NCBI GenBank assembly: GCA_021733925.1
Contig: JAIPJY010000054.1
Span: 1-46,878, forward strand
DNA length: 46,878 nucleotides
Direction of reading: 5' to 3'
Source of the DNA: Prosthecobacter sp.
GTDB lineage: Bacteria > Verrucomicrobiota > Verrucomicrobiia > Verrucomicrobiales > Verrucomicrobiaceae
Shown here: one piece after another, positions 1 through 7,733 of the stretch
Position numbering within the stretch: position 1 is the first letter of the stretch
Layout of the letters: every line of letters starts with the position of its first letter
Translations under genes and position numbers: made by a program
Notes under the pieces: model-generated
What the model was told of the DNA's origin: nothing
Databases searched by the model: none
Seen by the model: only the letters and a program-made list of their open reading frames with translations

Positions 1-24
1 GCGGACGCGGCGTGCGAAGGGCGC

Positions 25-95
25 GCTGGGTTTGCTGCCCGGAGGGTGTCGGCCAGTACCAGGGAAGCCTCGCCGAGGCTCGGCATCCCTTCGCT
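25..95. repeat. Imperfect 70-bp repeat, copy 1
   Basis: This stretch matches 629-698 with scattered substitutions. Its centre is the 15-nt palindrome AGCCTCGCCGAGGCT at 66-80, flanked by GGG and CCC that could extend the stem. No credible gene covers it. It is probably a mobile or structured intergenic repeat of unknown function. Confidence 0.65.
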
Positions 96-216
96 ATGAT
101 ACGGAAGGCTGTTGGCCTCCCAGCCAGGCGTGCGGCTCCGCAGGTGAAATGATCCCAGTTAGAGCAGCTGATTCGATCCGGGGTCAGACCTGTTTTCAAT
201 TGCTCGTGGTATAAGT

Positions 217-300
217 TTCCAGATTCCGGCTGAAGCCGGTACTACAAAACGTGCGCTGGCTGGTTTCAGATCTGGGACGATTCGGGGCTTCCGGAACGGG
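217..300. repeat. CTAAAG-type palindromic repeat, copy 1
   Basis: The unit begins with the palindrome CCGGCTGAAGCCGG (226-239), then TACTACAAAACGTGC and a tail ending CCGGAACGGG. It is repeated at 451-534 with few changes. Shorter relatives lie at 531-544, 32638-32662, 35801-35835 and 42427-42449, and inside the helicase gene at 39948-39961 and 40035-40048. The region 301-345 that follows shares the string CTGCGAAGCCGCGAAGCGAA with 42491-42510. Confidence 0.7.
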
Positions 301-450
301 CTGCTGCGAAGCCGCGAAGCGAACCCCGAACTACGTACTCAGAAAAACCGATCGAGTTTTTCGGGAGCACCTGAACTCAAGGCGGCTTGATTGTGGAACG
401 GAGGGTAACCAGGGGGAGTTTATTTGGCAGCCGTTTGCACGAACTAAGCT

Positions 451-560
451 TCCCAGATTCCGGCTAAAGCCGGGACTACAAAACGTGCTCTGGCTGGTTT
501 CAGATCTGGGGCGATGCGGAGCTTCCGGAACGGGCTAAAGCCCGAAGTACGTACTCAGAG
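451..560. repeat. CTAAAG-type palindromic repeats, copies 2 and 3
   Basis: Positions 451-534 repeat 217-300. The stem is CCGGCTAAAGCCGG at 460-473, followed by GACTACAAAACGTGC. A second palindrome, CGGGCTAAAGCCCG (531-544), follows directly and runs into a tail containing GTACGTACTCAGA. The loop stays close to CTAAAG while the stem bases vary, as expected for a family kept for its fold. Confidence 0.7.
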
Positions 561-628
561 GAGCCGGAAAAGTGCGAGGATGTTATTCGGGAGGGCAAAC
601 TGCTGGTGGGCGTGGGGTGTGGCGGAGT

Positions 629-721
629 GCTGGGTTTGCTTTCCGGATTTGATGCCGGTTAACAGGGTAGCCTCGCTGAGGCTCGGCAACCCTTCGCTTG
701 ATGCGAAGCCCCTTTGGGGCT
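629..721. repeat. Imperfect 70-bp repeat, copy 2, plus hairpin
   Basis: Positions 629-698 match 25-95. The core palindrome is AGCCTCGCTGAGGCT at 669-683. A separate short hairpin, AGCCCC-TTT-GGGGCT, follows at about 706-721. The whole of 1-843 appears to be gene-free repeat sequence. Confidence 0.6.
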
Positions 722-786
722 GGTGAGAGGCGGAGCGGAGTGGCTCAGGATGAGAGAGAGTGAAAAAAAAACGACATCACGCCGTG

Positions 787-804
787 ACTGAGTGCCATTC
801 AGGC
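787..804 (-). repeat. Partial copy of RAYT-linked palindrome
   Basis: On the minus strand this reads GCCTGAATGGCACTCAGT. Its last 15 bases are identical to part of the palindrome-plus-tail at 2433-2458 and at 46746-46769. It lies just before the first gene and overlaps an N-terminal extension of that reading frame. This is one reason for choosing the later start codon at 844. Confidence 0.55.
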
Positions 805-843
805 TTGTCATTTTTTCGCCGACTGATATTTCCACCGAATTCC

Positions 844-1758
844 ATGAGTGCGCCAAGCAAGCCCCTTCGTCAGCCCGGTCTCATCGTTTATCTCTGCGGT
901 CTCGGCACTTCGGCGCTGGCGCTGTGGCTGGTGCAGATGGCCAATGACAACGGGGAGAATATCATGGGCTGGTATGCGAATGGGATCCTTCCAGTGGGAG
1001 CATTTCTTGTCGGGATTGCCAGTGGCGTGGGATATGCCGTCGGTTCGAGGGTGTTGCAGGTGAAGCTGAGCAAGGCGTTTGTGTTTGGCATGCTGACCAC
1101 GGCGGTCGTTGACTACTTTGCCGCGCACTATCTGACCTACCTGAGCCTCCTTGAGGTCCACCACATCCCGGCGGAGCGGTACGGCTTCATCGACTACTTT
1201 CGGGAAATCAGCGAAGGGATGTCCTTTAAAGGCAAGAGCTCCGGGGAGGCCGGCAGTCCGCTGGGCATGTGGGGATATGTGTACAAGCTGCTCGAAATCG
1301 GCGGGTATGCAGGCGGAGCCATGGTGCCTTCGGCGATGGTCTTTGGCATGCCCTACTGCAAGGGCTGCCAGCAGTACCTGAAGGGGCACCGCACGGGGCA
1401 CCTGCATTCGCCGGAGCAGTGGCCGGTGGTGAAGAAACTGAAAAAGAAGGAACGCCTCGCTGCGCTGCAGGCGGCGATCAAAGAGCTGATTGCACGTGCC
1501 AATGAGTTCACGACTCCGATTGCGGCCGCGCCGCTGGCGGAAACGGAAGCGGCCATCGCGACGCTGGATCAGACGATTCACAAGGATGCGGCGGCGCGAA
1601 TTACTTACACTTTGAAGAAGTGCCCGAGCTGTGATGCGCACCATCTGGACTTGAACCTGTTTAATTACACGGAGGATAAGAAAGTATCGAACTCGAACGT
1701 GGCGAAGATTGACAAGACGAAGGTAGCGGAAGCGATGGCTGACGCGGCTGCGGCTTGA
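844..1758 (+). CDS. Membrane protein with two CxxC pairs, function unknown
   Basis: A 304-residue protein I cannot assign to a family. The N-terminal half has three or four hydrophobic segments (about residues 10-30, 42-62, 72-95 and perhaps 155-175), so it is probably in the inner membrane. The second half is soluble and contains CKGCQQYLKGHR and later CPSCDAHHLDL. The two CxxC pairs could together bind one metal ion in a split zinc-ribbon arrangement. The reading frame is open upstream to about 760, but that part overlaps a repeat remnant, so I choose ATG 844, which starts MSAPSKPLRQ. No strong ribosome binding site is visible. The next gene follows after a 165-bp gap in the same direction, and there is no sign of an operon. 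Confidence 0.7.
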   Translation: MSAPSKPLRQPGLIVYLCGLGTSALALWLVQMANDNGENIMGWYANGILPVGAFLVGIASGVGYAVGSRVLQVKLSKAFVFGMLTTAVVDYFAAHYLTYLSLLEVHHIPAERYGFIDYFREISEGMSFKGKSSGEAGSPLGMWGYVYKLLEIGGYAGGAMVPSAMVFGMPYCKGCQQYLKGHRTGHLHSPEQWPVVKKLKKKERLAALQAAIKELIARANEFTTPIAAAPLAETEAAIATLDQTIHKDAAARITYTLKKCPSCDAHHLDLNLFNYTEDKKVSNSNVAKIDKTKVAEAMADAAAA

Positions 1759-1923
1759 GGCGAACCAGCCGCCCTGGCTGATGGTGAAGCAGGCCGCCGA
1801 CGGTGATGTTTGACTGGAACGAAGACAACGAGGTGCGGGCACGCTTTGATGAAATGCCTTTCTCTCATTGACGCACTCGATAGAATTGTTTCTCATCAAG
1901 CCGTTAGCCCTTCCTCAAGCTGT

Positions 1924-2373
1924 ATGTCCATGACGTTCAAAACAAGTCTGCCATTGCTCATCGGACTGGCGATTCGCGGCCTTGCTGCCGATAGCACGGA
2001 CCACCCAAAATTCTACCCGGTGGGCGACCCAGGCTTCACCGCGGCGTTCAACGAAGCCGCGAAGGCAGACTTTGACATCAGCTACGGACACGACGGCAAA
2101 TTCGACTTAGGCATGGGTCACCTCCGCGACGGCATTTGCGACCCGCTCACCTTCACCTTCGACGAGCTTCGTTACTTTTGGGAGCAGCAGCGCCACAAGA
2201 ATTTTATCGTCGTCACCCTCGCAAAGGCCAACCTCAATGACGAGCAATGGCGAAAACTTGCGCAGCGCATCACCGATCACCTTTTCCAGTGCGGCTTTCA
2301 GCGAGTTCGAATCCACCAGGCTTTTGGAGGCGGCGTGGGTGTACTGTCCGATTCCACAAAACCCGCCAAATAG
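1924..2373 (+). CDS. Small secreted protein, hypothetical
   Basis: A 149-residue protein that I do not recognise. Residues 1-22 look like a Sec signal peptide: MSMTFKTS, then the hydrophobic LPLLIGLAI, with likely cleavage after GLAA. The mature part is acidic and aromatic and includes DISYGHDGKFDLGMGH and a C-terminal half rich in predicted helix (FDELRYFWEQQRHKNFIVV). The reading frame is open further upstream to 1810, but the signal peptide supports ATG 1924. It stands alone between the membrane protein and a repeat region. Export is inferred from the N-terminus only. Confidence 0.55.
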   Translation: MSMTFKTSLPLLIGLAIRGLAADSTDHPKFYPVGDPGFTAAFNEAAKADFDISYGHDGKFDLGMGHLRDGICDPLTFTFDELRYFWEQQRHKNFIVVTLAKANLNDEQWRKLAQRITDHLFQCGFQRVRIHQAFGGGVGVLSDSTKPAK

Positions 2374-2420
2374 ACTGATTACAAAAGCTGACAGCCGGGA
2401 AGCGCAGCCTGAAAATAAGA

Positions 2421-2458
2421 TGCCATTCATGCCAGGCATGAATGGCACTCAGTTAAGG
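2421..2458. repeat. 27-nt palindrome with CTCAGTTAAGG tail
   Basis: Positions 2421-2447 form a palindrome broken only at the central base, with arms TGCCATTCATGCC and GGCATGAATGGCA. It is followed by CTCAGTTAAGG. The right half plus tail (2430-2458) matches 46741-46769 at 28 of 29 bases, just upstream of the second transposase gene. It is the only complete palindrome of this family in the window. Confidence 0.75.
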
Positions 2459-2524
2459 GCGAGTGTCGTCTCTTTTTGCACCTCCCGCAAAGCCCATGGG
2501 GCTCTGCTGAAGAAAAGGCTCCAG

Positions 2525-2692
2525 GCGCGCGGACCTCCGAGTCCGCAGCGGGCCGCAATCACCCAGCGGGTGTGGCTGCAGACAGAACTGCGAAAGCACG
2601 AGAACCCTGGTTACGAAACAGCGATATGGCAGCAGGGACGATTCGGAGTCGCGTGTGCTTGCGACATGCTGCGGACTCGGAGGTCCGCGCGC
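2525..2692. repeat. 25-bp exact inverted repeat around a 118-bp spacer
   Basis: The arm at 2525-2549 (begins GCGCGCGGACCTCCGAG) is exactly complementary to 2668-2692. Weaker similarity continues inward for about 15 bases on each side. The arms probably are two oppositely placed copies of one repeat. The spacer holds no credible gene. Confidence 0.7.
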
Positions 2693-2845
2693 CGAGGACT
2701 CTTTGGCCTGCGGCACTTCTTTCCGCGACCACCTGCCACGGTTCGGCAGGAAGCATGGCCTGAGAGATGGCTCCAGCAAGCAGTGTCAAAAGAATCCAGT
2801 GCATGAAGGGGAAAGCTCATGCGGCGCAGGCGCGTTGGTTCGGGG

Positions 2846-4114
2846 ATGAAACGCTTTCTGCTTTGTCTGATGTTTGCTGGTCCACTGCTCGCTGCGGAGC
2901 GCCCTGGGGTGACGGTGCCACGCCAGACGAGCGGTGACGTGGCGGTACAGCCGAAGTGGGAGGAGGGGCTGAGGATTACGGTGGGGCTGAAGGATGCGGA
3001 CATTGTGGGCGGGGACCAGCGGGCGATTCAAGCTGCGGTGGATTATGTTGGGCGACTGGGAGGAGGAACGGTGCACATCAAGGCTGGAACGTATCGGCTG
3101 AGGAATGCGGTGTATTTGCAGACGGGCGTGAACCTGACTGGTGAAGGCGACCTGACGGTGCTGATCAAGGAGCCGTCCGCCATGACGCCCTTGAAGCTGG
3201 ACAGTGACTGGTATGATCAGGAGATCACGCTGCATGATGCCAGCGGCTTCCGCGTGGGGGATGGCGTGTGCCTGCGGGCGAAGGATGCGAAGACGGGCCG
3301 ACAGACGGTCATCAAGCGCACGCTGGTGGCGCGGAGCGGGAACCGCTTCAAGCTGGACAAGGCGCTGCGTGAAAACCTGTGGCAGATGAACGAGGCGACG
3401 TGCGCGACGTTGTTTCCGCTGCTGAGCGGCGAATTGGTGAACGATGTGCGCATCGAGAATCTCGTGCTGGACGGCAACCGTGAACACAATGCGAAGCTGG
3501 ATGGCAACTACGCGGGCTGCATTTTTCTGCAGGACTGCAATCGCTTCCACATCAGCGGTGTCACCGCCCGCAACAACCACGGTGATGGCATCAGCTGGCA
3601 AATCTGCCACGATGTGGTGGTGGAAAACTGCGTGAGCGAAAACAACAGCGGGCTGGGTTTGCACCCGGGCAGCGGCTCGCAGCGGCCGATCATCCGCAAC
3701 AGCACGCTGCGTGGGAACGACATTGGCATCTTCTTCTGCTGGGGCGTCAAGTATGGGCTGGCGGAGGGCAATCAGATCGAAGGCAACCGCATTGGCATCT
3801 CCATTGGCCATCGAGACACGGACAACCTGGTGACGGGGAACACGATCCGGGGGAGCAAGGTGAACGGGTTGCTGTTTCGCCCGGAGCGGGGTCCGGATTT
3901 TGCGGGGCACCGCAACCGGATCGAAAAGAACCGCTTCATCGACAACGCGCCCGAAGCCGGGGCGGTGATCGACATTCAGGGCGGGACGGAAGCGATCACG
4001 ATCAGCGACAACGAGTTCAAGGAAACGCGGGGCGGGAAAGCGCGGGTGGCGGTGAAGCAGGGGCCGGAGACGAAGCGCATCGTCATTGAGGGAAGCCAGA
4101 GCCAAGGGTTTTAG
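2846..4114 (+). CDS. Secreted right-handed beta-helix protein
   Basis: A 422-residue exported protein. Residues 1-18 (MKRFLLCLMFAGPLLAAE) form a signal peptide, which supports ATG 2846 over the in-frame ATG at 2819. Residues 50-100 match the start of the pectate-lyase-3 type fold: DQRAIQAAVDYVGRLGGGTV, then IKAGTYRLRNAVYL. Further on are repeated turns rich in N and G, such as ENLVLDGNREHN, ENNSGLGLHP and EGNQIEGNRIGI, typical of parallel beta-helix (PbH1) coils. Such proteins bind or cleave polysaccharides. No catalytic residues can be named with confidence, so the substrate is unknown. An acetyl-xylan-esterase-like gene follows 69 bp downstream, which fits joint action on an acetylated plant or algal polysaccharide (inference). 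Confidence 0.8.
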   Translation: MKRFLLCLMFAGPLLAAERPGVTVPRQTSGDVAVQPKWEEGLRITVGLKDADIVGGDQRAIQAAVDYVGRLGGGTVHIKAGTYRLRNAVYLQTGVNLTGEGDLTVLIKEPSAMTPLKLDSDWYDQEITLHDASGFRVGDGVCLRAKDAKTGRQTVIKRTLVARSGNRFKLDKALRENLWQMNEATCATLFPLLSGELVNDVRIENLVLDGNREHNAKLDGNYAGCIFLQDCNRFHISGVTARNNHGDGISWQICHDVVVENCVSENNSGLGLHPGSGSQRPIIRNSTLRGNDIGIFFCWGVKYGLAEGNQIEGNRIGISIGHRDTDNLVTGNTIRGSKVNGLLFRPERGPDFAGHRNRIEKNRFIDNAPEAGAVIDIQGGTEAITISDNEFKETRGGKARVAVKQGPETKRIVIEGSQSQGF

Positions 4115-4183
4115 AGTATTCGTTTCGCTCGCATGATGAACTTTGCCTGCTCGCACCGTTAGAATGCGGTTCTCTTCCCAACC

Positions 4184-6202
4184 ATGAAATCCAAGCTGCT
4201 CTTCCTCGCCGTTCTCGCATCCTCCATTGCCCATGCCGAGGACAGCCGACTGCAGCCGCCGAAGGATTTGAACGGGTATTTTCCTTTCAATCCGCCGTCT
4301 TCGCTGAGTGAATGGGATGTGCGCAAGGATTACGTGCGGCGTCAGATTTTGGTGGCGGAAGGTTTGTCGCCGATGCCGACGAAGACGCCGCTGAATGCGG
4401 TGGTGCATGGCAAAGTGGAGGGGGATGGGTTCACGGTGGAGAAGGTTTACTTTGAGAGTGCGCCGGGATTTTTTGTGACGGGCAGTCTGTGGAAGCCGAA
4501 GGTGATCAAGGGGAAGGTGCCGGGGGTGATGTTTGCGCATGGGCACTGGAAGGATGCGCGGCTTTCGATCGAGACGGATGCGAAGGTGCGGGCAGAGATC
4601 GCGGCGGGAGGCGAGCGTTTTGAGCGGGGTGGGAAGAGCATTTTTCAATCGCTCTGCATTCAACTGGCTCGAATGGGCTGCGTGGTGTGGCAGTGGGATA
4701 TGCTGAGCGACTCGGACTCGGTGCAGATCCCGCGTGAGATCGTGCACAGCTTTGCCAAACAGCGGCCGGAGATGAACACGGCGGAAAACTGGGGGCTGTA
4801 CAGTCCGCAGGCGGAGGCGCATTTGCAGTCGATCATGGGTCTGCAAACGTGGAACGCGGTGCGCGGGCTCGACTTCCTGCTGTCGCTGCCGGAGGTTGAT
4901 CCCGAGCGTACGGCGATCACGGGAGCGAGTGGTGGGGGAACGCAGACGATGCTGCTGGCGGCGATTGATGACCGCATCAAACTCTCCTTTCCCTGCGTGA
5001 TGGTCAGCACGGCTATGCAGGGCGGTTGCACCTGTGAAAACGCCTCCCTGCTGCGGATCAACACGGGCAATGTGGAGTTTGCGGGGCTGTTTGCGCCGAA
5101 GCCGCAGGGGATGAACACGGCTAATGACTGGACGAAGGAGATGGCGACGAAGGGGTTCCCTGATTTGCAGAAGCTGTACACAACCTTTGGCAAGAAGGAC
5201 AACGTCTTCCTCCTGCGCGGCGAGCACTTCCCGCACAACTACAATGCGGTGACGCGGAGTGCGTTTTACACGTTTGTGAACAAGCACTTCAAGCTGGGGC
5301 AGCCTTCGCCGGTGATCGAGCAGGACTATGAACCGCTCACGAAAGAGCAGCTCACCGTTTGGGATGACAAGCACCCTGCCCCGAAGGCGGCGGATCCGGA
5401 GTTTGAGCGCAAGCTGCTCGCGTATTTTGCCAGCGATGCTGAAAAGCAATTGCGTGAGGCTGATCCGAAGGTGCTGCGCGAAGCCGTCGAAGTGGTCATT
5501 GGCCGCACGTATGACAAGGCGGGTGAGGTGGAATGGACGCTGCAGGACAAGCAGGACCGGGGTGATCATCTTGAAATGACGGGCACGCTGACGAACAAGA
5601 CTTACAACGAAGAGCTGAGCGTGGCGTGGCTGTACCCGAAGGAGTGGAATGGCCGTGTGGTGATCTGGCTGGATGATGCAGGGAAAAGCGGCCTCGCGAA
5701 CAAGCAGGTGAAGGAACTGGTGAAGGGTGGCGTGGCGGTGCTGGGGGTGGATCTGCTGTTTCAAGGCGGCGAACTCGCGAAGCAGAACCGGCTGGTGGCG
5801 AATCCGCGTGAGTTTGCGGGGTACACGTATGGCTACAACAACGCGCTGTTTGCGCAGCGTGCGCATGATGTGCTGACGCTGACGAGTTTCCTGCGGAACA
5901 CGAAGGTGGGAACACACCCGAGTCCGAAGTCGGTGTGCATCGCGGCGCTGGGTGAGCAGACGGGGCCGATCGCGGTGGCGGCATTGGCGCTGGCCAGTGA
6001 GCATGTGGACCGCGCTGCGGTGGACACGCATGGGTTCCGCTTTGGCAAGGTGCTAGATTATCGCGATCCGATGTTTCTGCCGGGTGGTGCGAAGTATCGC
6101 GATCTGCCCGGGATGCTGTCGCTGTACGATCCGAATAAACGCTGGGTCAAAGGCGAGGGCAAAGACCCTGAAGGTGCGGCGGTGGAGTGGCTGCTGAAGT
6201 AG
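4184..6202 (+). CDS. Secreted acetyl xylan esterase-like alpha/beta hydrolase
   Basis: A 672-residue exported hydrolase. Residues 1-18 (MKSKLLFLAVLASSIAHA) are a signal peptide. The N-terminal half is an alpha/beta hydrolase related to acetyl xylan esterases: the oxyanion region is MFAHGHWKD near residue 120, the nucleophile elbow GASGGG puts Ser at 249, and the acid/His pair is likely within FGKKDN and GEHFPHNYN (340-354). A second domain (about 390-672) also has a hydrolase-like pattern (VVIWLDDAGKSG) but no clear nucleophile, so it may be a degenerate hydrolase fold. This double layout is common among planctomycete and verrucomicrobial secreted esterases. It probably removes acetyl or other ester groups from polysaccharides. 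It may share a transcript with the beta-helix gene before it. Confidence 0.8.
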   Translation: MKSKLLFLAVLASSIAHAEDSRLQPPKDLNGYFPFNPPSSLSEWDVRKDYVRRQILVAEGLSPMPTKTPLNAVVHGKVEGDGFTVEKVYFESAPGFFVTGSLWKPKVIKGKVPGVMFAHGHWKDARLSIETDAKVRAEIAAGGERFERGGKSIFQSLCIQLARMGCVVWQWDMLSDSDSVQIPREIVHSFAKQRPEMNTAENWGLYSPQAEAHLQSIMGLQTWNAVRGLDFLLSLPEVDPERTAITGASGGGTQTMLLAAIDDRIKLSFPCVMVSTAMQGGCTCENASLLRINTGNVEFAGLFAPKPQGMNTANDWTKEMATKGFPDLQKLYTTFGKKDNVFLLRGEHFPHNYNAVTRSAFYTFVNKHFKLGQPSPVIEQDYEPLTKEQLTVWDDKHPAPKAADPEFERKLLAYFASDAEKQLREADPKVLREAVEVVIGRTYDKAGEVEWTLQDKQDRGDHLEMTGTLTNKTYNEELSVAWLYPKEWNGRVVIWLDDAGKSGLANKQVKELVKGGVAVLGVDLLFQGGELAKQNRLVANPREFAGYTYGYNNALFAQRAHDVLTLTSFLRNTKVGTHPSPKSVCIAALGEQTGPIAVAALALASEHVDRAAVDTHGFRFGKVLDYRDPMFLPGGAKYRDLPGMLSLYDPNKRWVKGEGKDPEGAAVEWLLK

Positions 6203-6213
6203 CGGGGACGTGC

Positions 6214-6579
6214 ATGCAGAGCCTTGAGGAAAGCGTGATCGAATTTGTGGCGGACTTCATGGGGTTCAAGGCGGAGCGCATTCACCTCCATACCACCTTG
6301 TATGGTGATCTCGGTATCGCTGGCGATGATGGATTGGAATTGATCCAAACCTTTGGAGAGAAATTCCAAGTGGATTTGACGGGGTTCCAATCCGCGCGCC
6401 ATTTTGGCAGCGAAGGATTGAGTGTTCTAGCTCCGCTGGGTTTGTTATGGATGGTGCTCAGCTATCCGTTTCGGCAGAAGCGGATTCCCGAGGAGGAGTC
6501 AAATTTGCAGGCTGTGCGAATTTGTGATCTGATCGCATGCGCACGTGCAGGACGCTGGATGGGCATCGCAGGACGATAA
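6214..6579 (+). CDS. DUF1493-like acyl-carrier-type protein
   Basis: A 121-residue protein resembling the DUF1493 family, whose fold is related to acyl carrier proteins. The core is LYGDLGIAGDDGLELIQTFG at residues 31-50. In true carriers the loop carries a serine for phosphopantetheine; here the sequence is GDDG with no serine, so it probably does not carry acyl groups. A hydrophobic segment (APLGLLWMVLSYPF, about residues 75-90) suggests membrane contact, unlike soluble carriers. I choose ATG 6214 (MQSLEESVIEF) because it starts at the conserved helix; the frame also opens at 6187 inside the preceding gene. The gap to the esterase gene is 11 bp, so co-transcription is likely. Function unknown. 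Confidence 0.65.
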   Translation: MQSLEESVIEFVADFMGFKAERIHLHTTLYGDLGIAGDDGLELIQTFGEKFQVDLTGFQSARHFGSEGLSVLAPLGLLWMVLSYPFRQKRIPEEESNLQAVRICDLIACARAGRWMGIAGR

Positions 6580-6641
6580 CCTCGTCTTGGGGTGGAGACC
6601 CCATGGTGAATGGCAGGGACTCTTTTTAGAGTCTCCTCACC

Positions 6642-7196
6642 ATGAAACCCCTCCCCTTCCTTCTTTTTGCGGCAACTCTGACTTGGTGCGGCCCTGCGTC
6701 TGCGCAGACGGGCAGCCCTCCGGCCAAAGAGGTCAAAACGACCATTCTTGACTCCAACATCGTGCCTGATGGCATTGTGTTTTATCTTGGGCATACCTAC
6801 CTCATTCGCAACAAGCGGGCGGCGCTGGTGAATGCCACCCTGGTGCCTGAGGGAAAGGTGCTGACGGCTGACGGGCGGCTGGTGGTTTTGCCCACGGACT
6901 TCGTTGAAGATATCAGCCCCACAGTGCGGGAGGGACTTTTCGCCATTGGTGGGCAGGCGTATTTGATTCAGGACGGCCGGATGACGAAGGTGAGCGCCAA
7001 GATGGTGCCGGAGGGGAAGGTGCTGACGGCAGATGGCCGACTGCTCCCGCTGCCGGCGGACTTCAGTGGTTTTGTGCTGGATCGTGCGCCGGATGGCACG
7101 GTGCTGCCGACGCCACCGAAGTTTTCGGGGCCGCAGGTTCTGCCAGGGCAAACGGGAGTGCCGCAGGTGGAGCAGGGACAGGCTGGTGGGAAGTGA
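6642..7196 (+). CDS. Secreted protein with two internal repeats (DUF6799-like)
   Basis: A 184-residue exported protein. Residues 1-22 (MKPLPFLLFAATLTWCGPAS) are a signal peptide. Two copies of a repeat of about 47 residues follow. Each has a short beta-rich segment (VFYLGHTYLIRNKR in the first, LFAIGGQAYLIQDGR in the second), then MTKV or ALVN, and ends VPEGKVLTADGRL. The layout resembles DUF6799 proteins, though I assign that family from memory only. The C-terminus is rich in proline, glycine and glutamine and looks unstructured. It stands alone ahead of a repeat cluster. Role unknown. Confidence 0.65.
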   Translation: MKPLPFLLFAATLTWCGPASAQTGSPPAKEVKTTILDSNIVPDGIVFYLGHTYLIRNKRAALVNATLVPEGKVLTADGRLVVLPTDFVEDISPTVREGLFAIGGQAYLIQDGRMTKVSAKMVPEGKVLTADGRLLPLPADFSGFVLDRAPDGTVLPTPPKFSGPQVLPGQTGVPQVEQGQAGGK

Positions 7197-7269
7197 GGCT
7201 GAGTTGCGGAGAACCGTGAGATCCGGCATTTGAGTGTTTCACGGGACGGGTGAGCCGCAGAGCATGGCG

Positions 7270-7441
7270 AAGGCGGGGGCTTCTGCTTTCGTGCGGCTAG
7301 TGCTGGGTGGGAGGTGACTGGGCTATGAGCGAATGATTCGCTCCCGCATTCGGGTAATTGCTGGTAGGCGTGGGTCACCGAGGACGGCGAAAGCGGTAGC
7401 TGCGGTCGTTCCTCCCTTCGCGACCGCAGTCCATATGGGGG
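7270..7441. repeat. Long structured repeat, copy a
   Basis: The conserved 3' core starts at 7386 (GGCGAAAGCGGTAGCTGCGG) and ends with GTCCATATGGGG. Within it CTGCGGTCG (7400-7408) pairs exactly with CGACCGCAG (7421-7429). Upstream are two C/T-rich blocks of the type GCTCCCGCTTTCGGG and the string GGTAGGCGTG. Five other cores lie at 7604, 10708, 26367, 26595 and 26797. All lie between genes. Confidence 0.75.
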
Positions 7442-7444
7442 AGG

Positions 7445-7660
7445 GCATGAGCTTGCGAGGCTATTTGGAGTGCGGCTGCGCAACCCTGGAAGGGTGAAGC
7501 TGCCGCTTTCGAGTGACTTGTGGTGGCCGGGGGGGACCGGCTGGCGTGGAATTACCGGCTCCCGCTTTTGGGTATTTGCTGGTATGCGTGTGGCAGCGAG
7601 GACGGCGAAAGCGGTAGCTGCGGTCGTTCCTCCCTTCGCGACCGCAGTCCATATGGGGGG
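7445..7660. repeat. Long structured repeat, copy b
   Basis: This is a full unit: TTTGGAGTGCGGCTGCG near 7465, GCTGCCGCTTTCGAG near 7499, GGCTCCCGCTTTTGGG near 7557, GGTATGCGTG at 7581, and the core at 7604-7659. The core is identical to copy a for over 50 bases. The block GCTGCCGCTTTCG is almost complementary to GCGAAAGCGGTAGC in the core, so a long-range stem enclosing the unit is possible. Confidence 0.75.
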
Positions 7661-7733
7661 ATGCTCCATCATTCCTCGATGCGGCGCTGCTGCATCGAGG
7701 ACGAGGACGAGTAGGATTTCAGAGGGGGCCTCT

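Noticed and set aside
1806-1874. Short frame MFDWNEDNEVRARFDEMPFS, similar in style to BrnT toxin starts
   Set aside because: Only about 21 residues before a stop, without the rest of the domain. It could be a remnant but cannot be supported.
2786-6031. A 1081-codon open frame on the minus strand
   Set aside because: It is antisense to the beta-helix and esterase genes, crosses the gap between them and has Arg/His-rich composition typical of a GC-rich shadow frame.
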